Notes: generated by a model from the sequence alone, not told the origin. Positions 14,494 to 23,122 are shown, numbered from the stretch's first letter. The stretch: DNA of 33,861 nucleotides from Aeromicrobium sp. (GCA_023257515.1 JALRCA010000037.1:1-33861), one strand, 5' to 3'. Program-made: numbers and translations.

Positions 14494-15774
14494 ATGTCAG
14501 TGATCGCATTTACCTTTGGGGGTAGCCCGTCGGCATTGGTAAGTGAGACCGTGGACCAAAACTCATATGACGATCACGCACTCTGGCCCGTCCTAAACAG
14601 TTTGCAGGAGATGCTTGCGGGGGACCTCGCGGCGGAGGATGCGGAACACCGCAACGAAATTCGCCTTGCGCATTCTGTCGCGCAATACGTGGAATCGCTC
14701 CGCGGCGTCGACCCCGGGCTCGTGGACGAGGCGATCCTCACATCCCTCTCGCAGAACCTAACTGAAGCGAGGGATTACCTGACTTCCTACCTCCAGGACC
14801 GCGTAGCGAATGCGGGCGTGCTCACGTCGAACGCCGTCGCGTCTTTCCACAGCGTGCGAAACAGTGCCATTCAGTCGATGCCGCCCCCGCCAGCGGACGA
14901 ACAAGCACGCGCTGCTCAGGAGGCAACGAACCGCTACAAGCGGTCAGCCGACGCCGAGATCGCTACGTTGCGCGAGCAGGTCGGCGGGTTGAAGCAGCGC
15001 ATCGCCGAGCTCGATGAGCAGCGCACCACTGACGTAGAGAATGCGCAGTCATCCTTGACCGAACTGCAAGAAAAGATTGCGGAGGGCAACCAACACGTCG
15101 CGACGCAGACCACCCAGTTGCAGGAGCAGATAGAAACTCAGCGAACTGCTTTCTCTGAGGAAGCCGAGCAGCGCGAGAGTGTGTTCAGGGAATCGGAACA
15201 GGCCCGGACGGCGGCAGCCGACGAGCAACGTGAGCAGCAGTCTCAGAAGGCGACGGATCTGCTCTCCGAGCTGAAGGGCTACCGGGAACAGGCGCGGGGG
15301 CTCATCGAGGCTACGGGGCGTGACGCCGTCTCCGGCGACTATCAAGTGTGGGCGAAAGATCAGGGCAAGGTCGCGAAGTGGTGGAACGTCGCCGCCGTGG
15401 TGGTGGGTCTAATCACCGTCGGCGCTTTGGTCTGGGTAGTGCTCGGCGCCCGCAACGACACCACGCAGTTCCTGATCGCGAAAAGCAGCGTCGGCATCAT
15501 CGGCTTGATCGTTGCCGGGTACTGCGGACGCCAGGCCGCTGAGCATAGGGCGGAGGAACGAACCGCGAAGCGCCTCGGATTGGACCTGGCCGCATTGGAG
15601 CCGTTCCTCGAGAACGTTGACAACCCACAGGAGCTACGAGTGGAGATTGCACGGCGAGTTTTCGCCCCGGAGCCTCCCGCGTCTGAGGATCGACGCATCT
15701 CGTTAGGTCGACGCGGAATGTCAGTGAGCGAGTTGACCGAGTTCATCAAGATCGTCCAGAACCCACCCGGTTAG
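14494..15774 (+). CDS. Membrane-anchored coiled-coil protein, unknown function (island A)
   Basis: About 426 residues from ATG 14494; an in-frame GTG at 14443 would add 17. A helical N-terminal domain (residues ~1-130) includes LVSETVDQNSYDDHALWP and ends at PPPP. A long coiled coil (~135-265) rich in Gln/Glu/Arg follows, then two transmembrane helices (~296-319 and ~326-345). The tail is a ~80-residue cytoplasmic domain ending in a short helix (SELTEFIKIVQ). G+C is clearly lower than in neighbours, and a TTA codon is present at 15703. It is alone between core genes and abuts the 3' end of a tRNA. The layout resembles membrane effectors or sensors of phage defence, but no known family is recognised. 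Confidence 0.75.
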   Translation: MSVIAFTFGGSPSALVSETVDQNSYDDHALWPVLNSLQEMLAGDLAAEDAEHRNEIRLAHSVAQYVESLRGVDPGLVDEAILTSLSQNLTEARDYLTSYLQDRVANAGVLTSNAVASFHSVRNSAIQSMPPPPADEQARAAQEATNRYKRSADAEIATLREQVGGLKQRIAELDEQRTTDVENAQSSLTELQEKIAEGNQHVATQTTQLQEQIETQRTAFSEEAEQRESVFRESEQARTAAADEQREQQSQKATDLLSELKGYREQARGLIEATGRDAVSGDYQVWAKDQGKVAKWWNVAAVVVGLITVGALVWVVLGARNDTTQFLIAKSSVGIIGLIVAGYCGRQAAEHRAEERTAKRLGLDLAALEPFLENVDNPQELRVEIARRVFAPEPPASEDRRISLGRRGMSVSELTEFIKIVQNPPG

Positions 15775-15855
15775 ACCCGAACCCAAAAGGTTCGCATCAG
15801 TCGAGTTCGGGATTCGGACCCTCGCCACTTTCCATCCGCCACCCTCCTGGAGATG

Positions 15856-15929
15856 TGCTCCCGGTGGGGGTCGAACCCACACTGGGGCGGGTTTAAGCCG
15901 CCTGCCTCTGCCGGTTGGGCTACGGGAGC
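15856..15929 (-). tRNA. Class I tRNA with anticodon TAA (Leu codon UUA; identity uncertain)
   Basis: The minus strand gives a complete cloverleaf. The acceptor is GCTCCCG/CGGGAGC (7 of 7), the D stem GCC/GGC, and the anticodon stem GGCGG/CCGCC with loop CTTAAAC. The variable loop is five bases, and the T arm is GTGGG-TTCGACC-CCCAC. The discriminator is A; CCA is not encoded. The anticodon is TAA (plus-strand 15893-15895). Normal tRNA-Leu is class II with a long variable arm, including actinobacterial bldA-type tRNA-Leu(UAA), so this is not the ordinary Leu tRNA. The amino acid it carries cannot be deduced. A decayed copy is at 23810-23874. Confidence 0.85.
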
Positions 15930-15990
15930 GCGCTCTCAGACTAGGGGCCGCCGCCGGGACTCCTCCACGCTCGTCCGTCAGACTGCCTAC

Positions 15991-18516
15991 GTGCCCGATC
16001 CGCTGCGCAGCCTGCTCGCTGCCCCGCCCGACCTTCCGGTCGTCGCGGGTCTGGCGGCGTTGGGCGAGGCGGTGCGCGAGCGTGGTCTGGCCGTCGTCCA
16101 GGCGCCGCCCGGTACGGGCAAGACGACGCTGGTCCCGCCCGCCGTCGCCGTGGCGGTCGAGGGTCGCGTCGTCGTCACGCAGCCGAGTCGGATCGCCGCG
16201 CGGGCCGCAGCCCGTCGGCTGGCGCACCTCCTTGGTGAACCGGTCGGCGAGACGGTGGGCTATGCCGTGCGTGGCGACCGGAAGTCGAGTCCGCGCACGC
16301 AGGTCGAGGTCGTCACGACCGGACTGCTGCTCCGGCGGATCCAGCACGATCCCGCGCTCGAGGGCGTCGGCGCCGTTGTGCTCGACGAGGTCCACGAGCG
16401 GCACCTCGACGCCGACCTGACGCTGGCACTGCTAGTCGACGTCCGCGCCAACCTGCGCGACGACCTGGTCCTCGTCGCCATGTCCGCGACCGTCGAGGCC
16501 GAGCGGACGGCCGCGCTGCTCGGTGACGACCGCCCCTCCCCCGTGATCGACGTGCCCGGCGCACTCCATCCGGTCGAGGCCGTCTGGTGCCCGCTGCCGC
16601 CGGGCGCCCGGCGCACCGACGATCGCGGGATCACCCCGGCCTTCCACGACCACGTCGCCGCGACCGTCCGCCGCGCGCTCGCCGAGCACGAGGGCGACGT
16701 GCTGGTCTTCGTGCCCGGCGTGGGCGAGGTCGAGGCGACGATCCGCAGGCTCAGCGGCGTCGACGCCGACGTGCACCCCCTGCACGGGCGCCTGTCCGGT
16801 GCCGAGCAGGACCGGGCGTTGACCGAGGGTCCGCGGCGTCGCGTCGTCGTGTCGACCGCGGTCGCCGAGTCGTCGCTGACCGTGCCGGGCGTGCGGGTCG
16901 TCGTCGACGCCGGGTTCTCGCGCGAGCCGCGCACCGACCACCGGCGCGGGCTGTCGTCTCTGGTCACCGTCGCGGTGAGCAAGGCGGCCGCCGAGCAGCG
17001 AGCAGGACGCGCCGGACGTCTGGGCCCCGGCGCTGTGCTGCGCTGCTGGTCGAAGGAGGACCACGCGCACCTGGCGGCCCATCCCGAGCCCGAGATCGCG
17101 ACGGCCGACCTGACCGCGTTCGCGCTCGAGGTCGCGTGCTGGGGCGTCGACGACGTGAGCGGCCTGGCGCTGCTCGACCAGCCGCCGGCCCACGCGATGC
17201 AGACGGCGCGGCAGACCTTGACCGAACTCGGTGCGATCGACGACGACGGTCGAGCGACCGCACGGGGCCGCGTCATGGCGGCCGTGCCGGCCGACCCACG
17301 CCTGGCACGCGCGCTGATCGACGGTGCCGCCCTGGTCGGTCCACGCCGCGCGGCCGAGGTCACGGCGATGCTGGGCGAGGACGTCCGGGCCCCGGGTGGA
17401 GACCTCGTGGCAGCGCTGCGGTCGCTCCGCTCCGGTCAGAGATCGGGGTCGTGGCGCACCCAGGTCAAGCGGCTCGAGACCATCGCGAAGGAGCACGGGG
17501 CGGAGGGAGGTGACGACAGCGGGTCGCTGACCGACGACGTCGCCGTCGGCCTGGTCGTCGCCCTGGCCCACCCGGACCGCATCGCCCGCAAGCGATCCAG
17601 CGGCTCGAGCTACCTGATGACGTCGGGCACCGGGGCGGCGTTCGACCGTCGCGACGCGAGCCCGCTCGCGGGACTCGAGTGGCTGGCGGTGGGCGACGCG
17701 GACCGCCGCTCCGGGGAGCGTGAAGCCCGCATCCGCTCGGCCGCCCCGCTCACCGAGGACCTCGCCCTCGAGGCTGCGGGTACGCAGTGGACGGAGGTCG
17801 ACGACATCCGCTGGGCCGACCGTCGGGTGCTGGCCCGTCGTCGCACGCTGCTCGGCGCGATCGAGCTCAGCTCCGTGCCGATCAATGACCCACCGATCGA
17901 CGCCGTCACCGCCGCGATCGGCGAGGCCTTGGCGAGCGACGGCATCGACCTGCTCACCTGGTCGGAGTCCGCTACGGCGCTCCGCGCCCGACTCGACTTC
18001 CTGCGCCGCGCCCTCGGCGACCCCTGGCCGGACGTCAGCGACGACGCCCTGACGACCGGACTCGAGTCGTGGCTCGGACCTCAGCTCGCCCGTGTCCGCT
18101 CGGCCCAGGACCTGCGCCGCATCGACGTCACGTCCGCCCTGCGCGCGCTGCTCCCCTGGCCCGAGGCGAGCCGCCTCGACGAGCTCGCGCCCGAGCGCAT
18201 CGAGGTGCCGAGCGGCTCCAACGTGCGCATCGACTACTCGCAGGAGCAGCCGGTGCTGGCCGTCAAGCTGCAGGAGGTCTTCGGCTGGAGCTCGACCCCG
18301 ACCCTCGCCGACGGCCGCGTCCCGCTCCTGCTGCACCTGCTCTCCCCCGCCCGCCGACCGGCCGCGGTGACCGCCGACCTCGAGTCCTTCTGGGACAACG
18401 GCTACCCGGGAGTCCGCGCCGACCTGCGCGGCCGGTACCCGAAGCACGCCTGGCCCGACGATCCCCGCACCGCGACCGCCACCCGACGGACGAAGCCGAC
18501 GCGCGACCGGGGCTGA
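15991..18516 (+). CDS. hrpB: ATP-dependent helicase HrpB
   Basis: An 841-residue DEAH/RHA superfamily 2 helicase. Motif I is APPGTGKTT (residues 38-46), motif II DEVH (132-135), motif III SAT, and motif VI QRAGRAGR. The helicase-associated domain and the HrpB-specific C-terminal region (EVFGWSSTPTL...VPLLLHLLSPARRP...FWDNGYPGVRADLRGRYPKHAWPDDP) follow. The length matches the ~820-residue family. HrpB is a putative RNA helicase of unclear role. GTG 15991 is chosen since an upstream in-frame start would overlap the antisense tRNA. A CAGACT hexamer six bases upstream and no Shine-Dalgarno suggest a leaderless mRNA. Confidence 0.94.
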   Translation: MPDPLRSLLAAPPDLPVVAGLAALGEAVRERGLAVVQAPPGTGKTTLVPPAVAVAVEGRVVVTQPSRIAARAAARRLAHLLGEPVGETVGYAVRGDRKSSPRTQVEVVTTGLLLRRIQHDPALEGVGAVVLDEVHERHLDADLTLALLVDVRANLRDDLVLVAMSATVEAERTAALLGDDRPSPVIDVPGALHPVEAVWCPLPPGARRTDDRGITPAFHDHVAATVRRALAEHEGDVLVFVPGVGEVEATIRRLSGVDADVHPLHGRLSGAEQDRALTEGPRRRVVVSTAVAESSLTVPGVRVVVDAGFSREPRTDHRRGLSSLVTVAVSKAAAEQRAGRAGRLGPGAVLRCWSKEDHAHLAAHPEPEIATADLTAFALEVACWGVDDVSGLALLDQPPAHAMQTARQTLTELGAIDDDGRATARGRVMAAVPADPRLARALIDGAALVGPRRAAEVTAMLGEDVRAPGGDLVAALRSLRSGQRSGSWRTQVKRLETIAKEHGAEGGDDSGSLTDDVAVGLVVALAHPDRIARKRSSGSSYLMTSGTGAAFDRRDASPLAGLEWLAVGDADRRSGEREARIRSAAPLTEDLALEAAGTQWTEVDDIRWADRRVLARRRTLLGAIELSSVPINDPPIDAVTAAIGEALASDGIDLLTWSESATALRARLDFLRRALGDPWPDVSDDALTTGLESWLGPQLARVRSAQDLRRIDVTSALRALLPWPEASRLDELAPERIEVPSGSNVRIDYSQEQPVLAVKLQEVFGWSSTPTLADGRVPLLLHLLSPARRPAAVTADLESFWDNGYPGVRADLRGRYPKHAWPDDPRTATATRRTKPTRDRG

Positions 18517-18588
18517 CACCGTCTCGTCACCATCAGTTCTCGTCCTCGGGCTTGCGCTGCGATGAAACATGTCCGTACCATCGGATAG

Positions 18589-18605
18589 AACGATACTGTT
18601 TCGTT
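18589..18605. promoter_or_regulatory. TetR operator upstream of tetR-MFS operon
   Basis: AACGATAC-T-GTTTCGTT is palindromic at 7 of 8 arm positions. It lies 32 nt upstream of the TetR-family start. Flanking GAAACATG (18564-18571) and CATGTTTC (18611-18618) form an outer inverted pair. This fits an autoregulatory operator controlling both the regulator and the downstream exporter. Confidence 0.6.
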
Positions 18606-18637
18606 TCATCCATGTTTCGCCCCGCACCAGGAGCCCC

Positions 18638-19261
18638 ATGACCCCGGCCGAAGCCGCAGCCGCCCGTCCTCGCGTGGAGGGCGAGCGTGAGCACGAGATC
18701 CTCGAGGCCGCGCTCGACGTCCTCGCCGACGTCGGCTACGACCGTCTGACGATGGACGCCGTGGCCTCGGCGGCTCGCGCGTCCAAGGCCACGCTGTACC
18801 GCCGTTGGGACACCAAGGCGAGCCTCGTCCTCGAGGCCGTCCTCGCCCAGAAGGGCCCCCTCGCGGCCACGCCCGACACCGGGAGCCTGCGCGGCGACCT
18901 GATCGCCGCGCACTGCGGCCACGGCGGCCTGACCGACGAACGGCAGATCGCCATCTTCAGCGGCGTCCTGACCGCCCTCGGGCGCGACGCCGAGTTCGCC
19001 GACGGCTTCCGCAGCCGGTTCCTGGGCCCCAAGGTCGAGGCTGCTCACGAGCTGTTCGCCCGCGCCCGTGAGCGCGGCGAGATCCGCGACGACGTCGATC
19101 TTGACATCGTCGGGTCGGCCCTCGCCGGCATCGTGCTGCACCGCGAGTTCGTCATGGGCGAAGTGCCCACCCCCGAGCGGATCACCGCCGTCATCGACCA
19201 GGTGATCCTCCCCGCCGTCCTGCGCCACTCCCCCGACCAGACCCCCAAGGACCCCTCATGA
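18638..19261 (+). CDS. TetR/AcrR family transcriptional regulator
   Basis: A 207-residue repressor. The N-terminal helix-turn-helix spans about residues 20-62 (ILEAALDVLADVGYDRLTMDAVASAA...SKATLYRRW), followed by a TetR_C_16-like ligand domain. The ATG at 18638 has AGGAG upstream; an earlier in-frame ATG at 18569 would span the operator palindrome and is rejected. Its stop overlaps the start of the MFS exporter by four bases (ATGA), so the two are translationally coupled. Repression of the exporter and itself, released by an exported compound, is the standard arrangement. Confidence 0.93.
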   Translation: MTPAEAAAARPRVEGEREHEILEAALDVLADVGYDRLTMDAVASAARASKATLYRRWDTKASLVLEAVLAQKGPLAATPDTGSLRGDLIAAHCGHGGLTDERQIAIFSGVLTALGRDAEFADGFRSRFLGPKVEAAHELFARARERGEIRDDVDLDIVGSALAGIVLHREFVMGEVPTPERITAVIDQVILPAVLRHSPDQTPKDPS

Positions 19262-20886
19262 CCGACACCACCCCCGACACCGGGATCACCGAGCCCGAGG
19301 ACGTCTCCCCCGAGACCAACCGACGGCTCGGCTGGGCCCTGGTCATCATCTGCATCGCGCAGCTGATGGTCGTGCTCGACGCGACGATCGCCAACATCGC
19401 CCTGCCCTACATCGCGACCGACCTGAAGATCGGCGAGGCGAACCTGCAGTGGATCGTCACGGGCTACGCCCTCGCGTTCGGCGGGCTGCTGCTCCTCGGC
19501 GGCCGCCTGGCCGACCTGTACGGCCGACGCCGGATCTTCATGACCGGCCTCGTCGTGTTCGCCGTCGCCTCGGCCCTCGGCGGCCTGGCCCAGAACGAGC
19601 CGATGCTGCTCGCGTCGCGCGGGCTCCAGGGCATCGGCGCAGCGCTGGCCGCCCCGGCCGCCCTGGCCCTGATCACCACCACCTTCCCCGCCGGACCGCT
19701 GCGCAACCGCGCGTTCAGCGTCTACGCCGCCCTGTCGGGCGTCGGCGCGGCGATCGGCCTGATCCTCGGCGGCTGGCTGACCGGGCTGGAGCTGGGCAGC
19801 CTCGAGGGCTGGCGGCTGACGTTCCTCATCAACGTGCCGATCGGCCTGGTGGCGGCGTTCCTCGCCCCTCGCTTCCTGCCCGAGAGCGACCCGCAGCGCC
19901 TGCCCCTCGACATCCCCGGCGCCCTGAGCGGCACGCTCGGCCTGGCCTCGCTGGTCTTCGGCCTGTCCCGCGCCGGTGACGAGCGCTACGGCTGGGACGA
20001 CGTCTCGACCATCGTGCCCCTCGTCGCCTCCGCCGTGCTGCTCGTCGGCTTCATCGTGATCGAGCGCACCGTCAAGAGCCCGTTGCTGCCCCTGAACATC
20101 TTCGCCAGCCGCGCCCGCTCGGTGGCGTTCGCCTCGATGATGATCACCCCGGCGGCGATGTTCGCAATGTTCTTCTTCCTGTCGCTGTTCGTGCAGAACG
20201 TGCTCGGCTACAGCCCGCTGCACACCGGCTTCGCGTTCCTGCCGTTCACGGTCGGCATCATCCTGGGCGCCACCCTGTCCTCAAACCTGATCGCCCGCAT
20301 CGATCCCCGCTTCATCGCCGGGACCGGCACGATCCTGGCCGGCATCGCCCTCTACGGATTCTCGCGGATCAGCGTCGACGACAGCCCCACCCACCTGCTC
20401 CGCCTCGCGGGCGGCAACGGGTCGCTGAGCGACGACGTCAACTACTGGACCGCGATCGCGCCGTTCATCGTCCTGATGGCCTTCGGCATGGGCCTGGTCT
20501 TCGTGACCATGACCCTGGTGGCCGTCCACGGCATCCCCTCGGAGGAGTCCGGCATCGGGTCGGGCGTGCTGAACACGATGCAGCAGGTCGGTGGCGCCAT
20601 CGGCCTCGCCGCCCTGTCGACCGTGGCCCTGCACTTCTCGACCAACCGCGGCGAGGAGATCGGCGGTGCCATCAAGGCAGCAGCCGGCTCGGGCGGCGCA
20701 CCGTCGCCCGACGCTGCCGATCGTCTGAATGACCTGATCGGCCAGGCTGCCTTCACCGAGGGCGCGACCCACGCGTTCCTCGTCGGCGCCTTCATGATCT
20801 GGACCGCCTCGGCCATCATCTGGCTCCTACTCAGCGTCAAGCACGACGAACTTGCTACGGATGGGCCGGAGGGGGTTGCGGTCTGA
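19258..20886 (+). CDS. MFS drug:proton antiporter, DHA2 family (14-TM, EmrB/QacA type)
   Basis: A 542-residue multidrug exporter. A polar N-terminus is followed by about 14 transmembrane segments. TM1 holds QLMVVLDATIANIALPYI, the DHA2 motif D1 region (LDxTIVNVALP). The loop GGRLADLYGRRRIFM is motif A. GLQGIGAALAAPAALALI and the TM5 antiporter motif around LSGVGAAIGLILGG are also present. It likely exports hydrophobic drugs or an endogenous metabolite using proton motive force. It is coupled to the upstream TetR gene by a 4-nt overlap. Its stop is the right end of the high-GC core block; base composition falls immediately after. Confidence 0.94.
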   Translation: MTDTTPDTGITEPEDVSPETNRRLGWALVIICIAQLMVVLDATIANIALPYIATDLKIGEANLQWIVTGYALAFGGLLLLGGRLADLYGRRRIFMTGLVVFAVASALGGLAQNEPMLLASRGLQGIGAALAAPAALALITTTFPAGPLRNRAFSVYAALSGVGAAIGLILGGWLTGLELGSLEGWRLTFLINVPIGLVAAFLAPRFLPESDPQRLPLDIPGALSGTLGLASLVFGLSRAGDERYGWDDVSTIVPLVASAVLLVGFIVIERTVKSPLLPLNIFASRARSVAFASMMITPAAMFAMFFFLSLFVQNVLGYSPLHTGFAFLPFTVGIILGATLSSNLIARIDPRFIAGTGTILAGIALYGFSRISVDDSPTHLLRLAGGNGSLSDDVNYWTAIAPFIVLMAFGMGLVFVTMTLVAVHGIPSEESGIGSGVLNTMQQVGGAIGLAALSTVALHFSTNRGEEIGGAIKAAAGSGGAPSPDAADRLNDLIGQAAFTEGATHAFLVGAFMIWTASAIIWLLLSVKHDELATDGPEGVAV

Positions 20887-21210
20887 TCCATGCCGGGCCG
20901 GAGTGCCAGTTGACGGATGCGCGCCGACCTCCAGGGTCCCGTGGCTCAGAACCCCACCCAGCCGAGGGTGCCTCATAGACAAGCTCTGAGAGAGCGTCAG
21001 TCTGCCGTTCAAGAATCAACAGTTCGGTCTTGGAGCCGAGAGCCTGGCCCGGCGAGGCAGATGTCCCGTGCAGCGCGTCAGAAATGAGACGAACCTGTCG
21101 ATGACGCCGCCCCAGGCTGAGGCTCAGGATCAAACGTCGAACTCACGCGCTACTCCCGATTCTGGAACCTGGAATTGAGAACGCATCAACTTTGATCTCG
21201 CATCTGTCGA
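20887..21210. other. Gene-free left margin of island B
   Basis: No convincing reading frame, hairpin terminator or tRNA is seen here. The minus strand at about 21110-21150 contains an 11-base word shared with the 16S rRNA 5' end followed by an imperfect continuation, but indels make homology doubtful. The stretch lies between the end of the MFS gene and the stop of the last island B gene. It probably marks a recombination boundary. Confidence 0.5.
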
Positions 21211-21981
21211 TCATGCGGCATTAGCAATCTCCTCAGCCTTGGTCACACCGGGCGGCAGGAGGCGGACCATGCGGGTCCCCTTGTCGAACTCGATCAAGCG
21301 CTCCTTGTGCATCTTCGTCAGCACGTCCCTTCGGTAAGCGGCGACGCTGGGGTGCTCCAGCCAGCGCACGAGATCGTTCTCGTGGACCTCGTCAGTCTCT
21401 GAAAGTAAGAGCAGGTAGGTCTGCGCGCGCCACGTGAGGCCAGTCTTCAGCACTCGCTTCTTGTCGCCGTGAACCCACACCAGCGGGACCTCGCGCTCGG
21501 TCAGCGCATCCACAATGACCGTGGCCTGGTCGATGTTCAGCGTGTGGAGCATCCGGACCAACTCGGCGACGAGCCACTTCGCGTTGTGCAAGACGAGCAT
21601 GGCATCCATCGAGTTGGGGTCGACGTCCCCTCCGGTATGTCCAACGTTCCGGTTGTTGCGGATCTCCAGCATGCCTAGCATCAACCTCGGGATTAGCACC
21701 CGAGCCGGCCGCGAGTCTTTGACTGCTGAGTACTTCGCCTCCAGTCCCCAGCACTTTTGCGGGAACTGCGCCGGCTTTTTTGCGCGGTCCGGATACACGC
21801 CACCTTCCAGCCAGCCCACAATGATCGTGTAGACGGCCTCACACAACTTCCCGCCGTTCAACTCTGAGGGTTCCCACCGATGCTCCCGGTAGTTTCTAAC
21901 GATCTCGTTGAAGGCGTTCAGCAGGTCGTCGCGCAGACCAGCGGGCAGGACCGCGAACGCGTCTTTCGGCTCCAGACTCAT
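21211..21981 (-). CDS. Unrecognised protein with HEPN-like Rx6H motif and C-terminal winged helix (island B gene 3)
   Basis: 256 residues, soluble. The central helical part contains LNGGKLCEAVYTIIVGWLEGG and then EIRNNRNVGHTGGDVDPN, giving R108-x6-H115. This fits the Rx4-6H pattern of HEPN ribonucleases and abortive-infection C-terminal domains. The C-terminal ~70 residues (LLLLSETDEV...YRRDVLTKMHKERLIEFD) have a winged-helix pattern. Its ATG overlaps the TGA of the upstream gene by one base, so it is the third gene of an operon read on the minus strand. I recognise it as one of a set of uncharacterised proteins. RNase activity is inferred from the motif alone. Confidence 0.78.
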   Translation of the reverse strand: MSLEPKDAFAVLPAGLRDDLLNAFNEIVRNYREHRWEPSELNGGKLCEAVYTIIVGWLEGGVYPDRAKKPAQFPQKCWGLEAKYSAVKDSRPARVLIPRLMLGMLEIRNNRNVGHTGGDVDPNSMDAMLVLHNAKWLVAELVRMLHTLNIDQATVIVDALTEREVPLVWVHGDKKRVLKTGLTWRAQTYLLLLSETDEVHENDLVRWLEHPSVAAYRRDVLTKMHKERLIEFDKGTRMVRLLPPGVTKAEEIANAA

Positions 21982-22514
21982 CAGGACATCCCGCCTTCAA
22001 TCATCGCCTCAACACGCTTAACGCCCTCGTTAGTCAACTTGTAAGTCTTCCTGGCCTGCGCACTGCTGCCGGATTTCTTCAGTTGAAGCACCAACGAGGG
22101 CTTGTCCTTGATCAGCGCATCAAACTTCTGATTGATGTGCCCGACGCCATGACCGAGTTCCTTCAACTCCTTGTTGAGCGCGTAGGCCTGGAAGGTCACG
22201 GCGCCCTGGATCTTTTGTTGCCAGTAGCCCGCCACGAGGACCTTTTCCTTGTCCGAGGTTGGTCCGGCCGCGTCGTACAACTCGGCGAAGAAGTCGAACT
22301 GCGGCTGCGGACCGTTGCCGGTTTCCGTGCCATCGTCTTCATCGGGCTCGTCGTTACTGGACTCCTGGGCGGACCTGCCCGGGCCGGGGTCCCCGACGGC
22401 GATGTCGAAGCGTTTGACGGCCCAATCGATGACGCGCTCACGGACCTCCGGCTCCAGGTCCTCCAGCGCGTCCTTGACCGAACGCATGGCGTCGAGTTCC
22501 GCGTCGTCGCTCAT
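21981..22514 (-). CDS. Unrecognised protein, acidic linker plus winged-helix-like domain (island B gene 2)
   Basis: 177 residues. A short N-terminal helix pair (residues 1-40) precedes a Gly/Glu/Asp-rich linker (~41-75). The C-terminal domain (~85-175) runs FAELYDAAGPTSDKEKVLVA, AYALNKELKELG and YKLTNEGVKRVEAMI, a winged-helix-like pattern. Its ATG overlaps the upstream stop by four bases (ATGA) and its stop abuts gene 3, so the three are translationally coupled. Its C-terminal domain has the same order of helices and final wing as gene 1, suggesting distant paralogy. No function is known to me. It could be a nucleic-acid-binding or scaffold subunit. Confidence 0.75.
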   Translation of the reverse strand: MSDDAELDAMRSVKDALEDLEPEVRERVIDWAVKRFDIAVGDPGPGRSAQESSNDEPDEDDGTETGNGPQPQFDFFAELYDAAGPTSDKEKVLVAGYWQQKIQGAVTFQAYALNKELKELGHGVGHINQKFDALIKDKPSLVLQLKKSGSSAQARKTYKLTNEGVKRVEAMIEGGMS

Positions 22515-23122
22515 CGCGCCTCCCCCGTGATTCGGTCAACGAGAGCTGGAAAATTCTGAATGCCGCTGGACCGCGCGCGGATACGCCGGTTCTGGCCGGA
22601 CCCCGTGACCACGAAGCCTTCGATCGTCGCGAGGTGCGACGTGAAGTTGGCAGAGTCGTAGCACCTCAGGCGCACGACCTCGTCGCGGATGACCTCAATC
22701 GAGGTGTCGACCTCGCCCAAACCAAAGCCGCGAGCGATAGTGAGCACCTGCGCTACCGCACGGGTTTTCTCGGCATTGTTCTTACCGAGTCGCACACCGG
22801 GGATCGAGATAACCGGCACACCGTCGTCTTCGTGGAACAATTGCTCGATTTTCTCGCGGTCCGCGCCGGTCTGCATCACCACGCGGTCGTACATCACGTC
22901 TTCGGATACGTGCGCAGCGTCCCCGCTGGAGTCAGCGGCCGCGAGAGCTTTTCCCGGCCTGGCGACAGACGGACGTGGGGCGGCCGCGGAAATCACGGGC
23001 TGACCCAGGGGTGCAAGCATCCGCACGGCCTCACGGAACGCGATCTCGTGGAACTGCGGTGGGAGATCGGCGGCGATCACGGCCTCATGGGCCTTCTTGA
23101 GGGTTTCGCGAACCTCGGTCAT
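22511..23122 (-). CDS. Unrecognised protein with C-terminal winged-helix-like domain (island B gene 1)
   Basis: 203 residues. The N-terminal helices (LPPQFHEIAFREAVRML) are followed by an Ala/Pro/Ser-rich linker (~42-70). A domain with VMYDRVVMQTGADREKIEQLFHED resembles a small helical sensor. The C-terminal part (AQVLTIARGFGLGEVDTSIE...NFTSHLATIEGFVVTG) looks like a winged helix. It is the first gene of the operon. The ATG at 23122 has AAGGTAGG upstream and a -10-like TATCCT about 25 bases further up. Codon use is lower-GC than core genes. Function is unknown; association with genes 2 and 3 suggests one complex. Confidence 0.75.
   Translation of the reverse strand: MTEVRETLKKAHEAVIAADLPPQFHEIAFREAVRMLAPLGQPVISAAAPRPSVARPGKALAAADSSGDAAHVSEDVMYDRVVMQTGADREKIEQLFHEDDGVPVISIPGVRLGKNNAEKTRAVAQVLTIARGFGLGEVDTSIEVIRDEVVRLRCYDSANFTSHLATIEGFVVTGSGQNRRIRARSSGIQNFPALVDRITGEAR

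Noticed and set aside
15853-15990. Upstream in-frame start for hrpB
   Set aside because: It would run antisense through the complete tRNA. The GTG at 15991 fits the family length and the leaderless pattern.
16432-18639. 735-codon antisense frame opposite hrpB
   Set aside because: Shadow of the hrpB reading frame; all helicase motifs are on the plus strand.
21108-21155. Possible fragment of the 16S rRNA 5' end on the minus strand
   Set aside because: Only GTTTGATCCTG (11 nt) matches exactly; the following bases need several indels and the similarity does not extend, so chance cannot be excluded.
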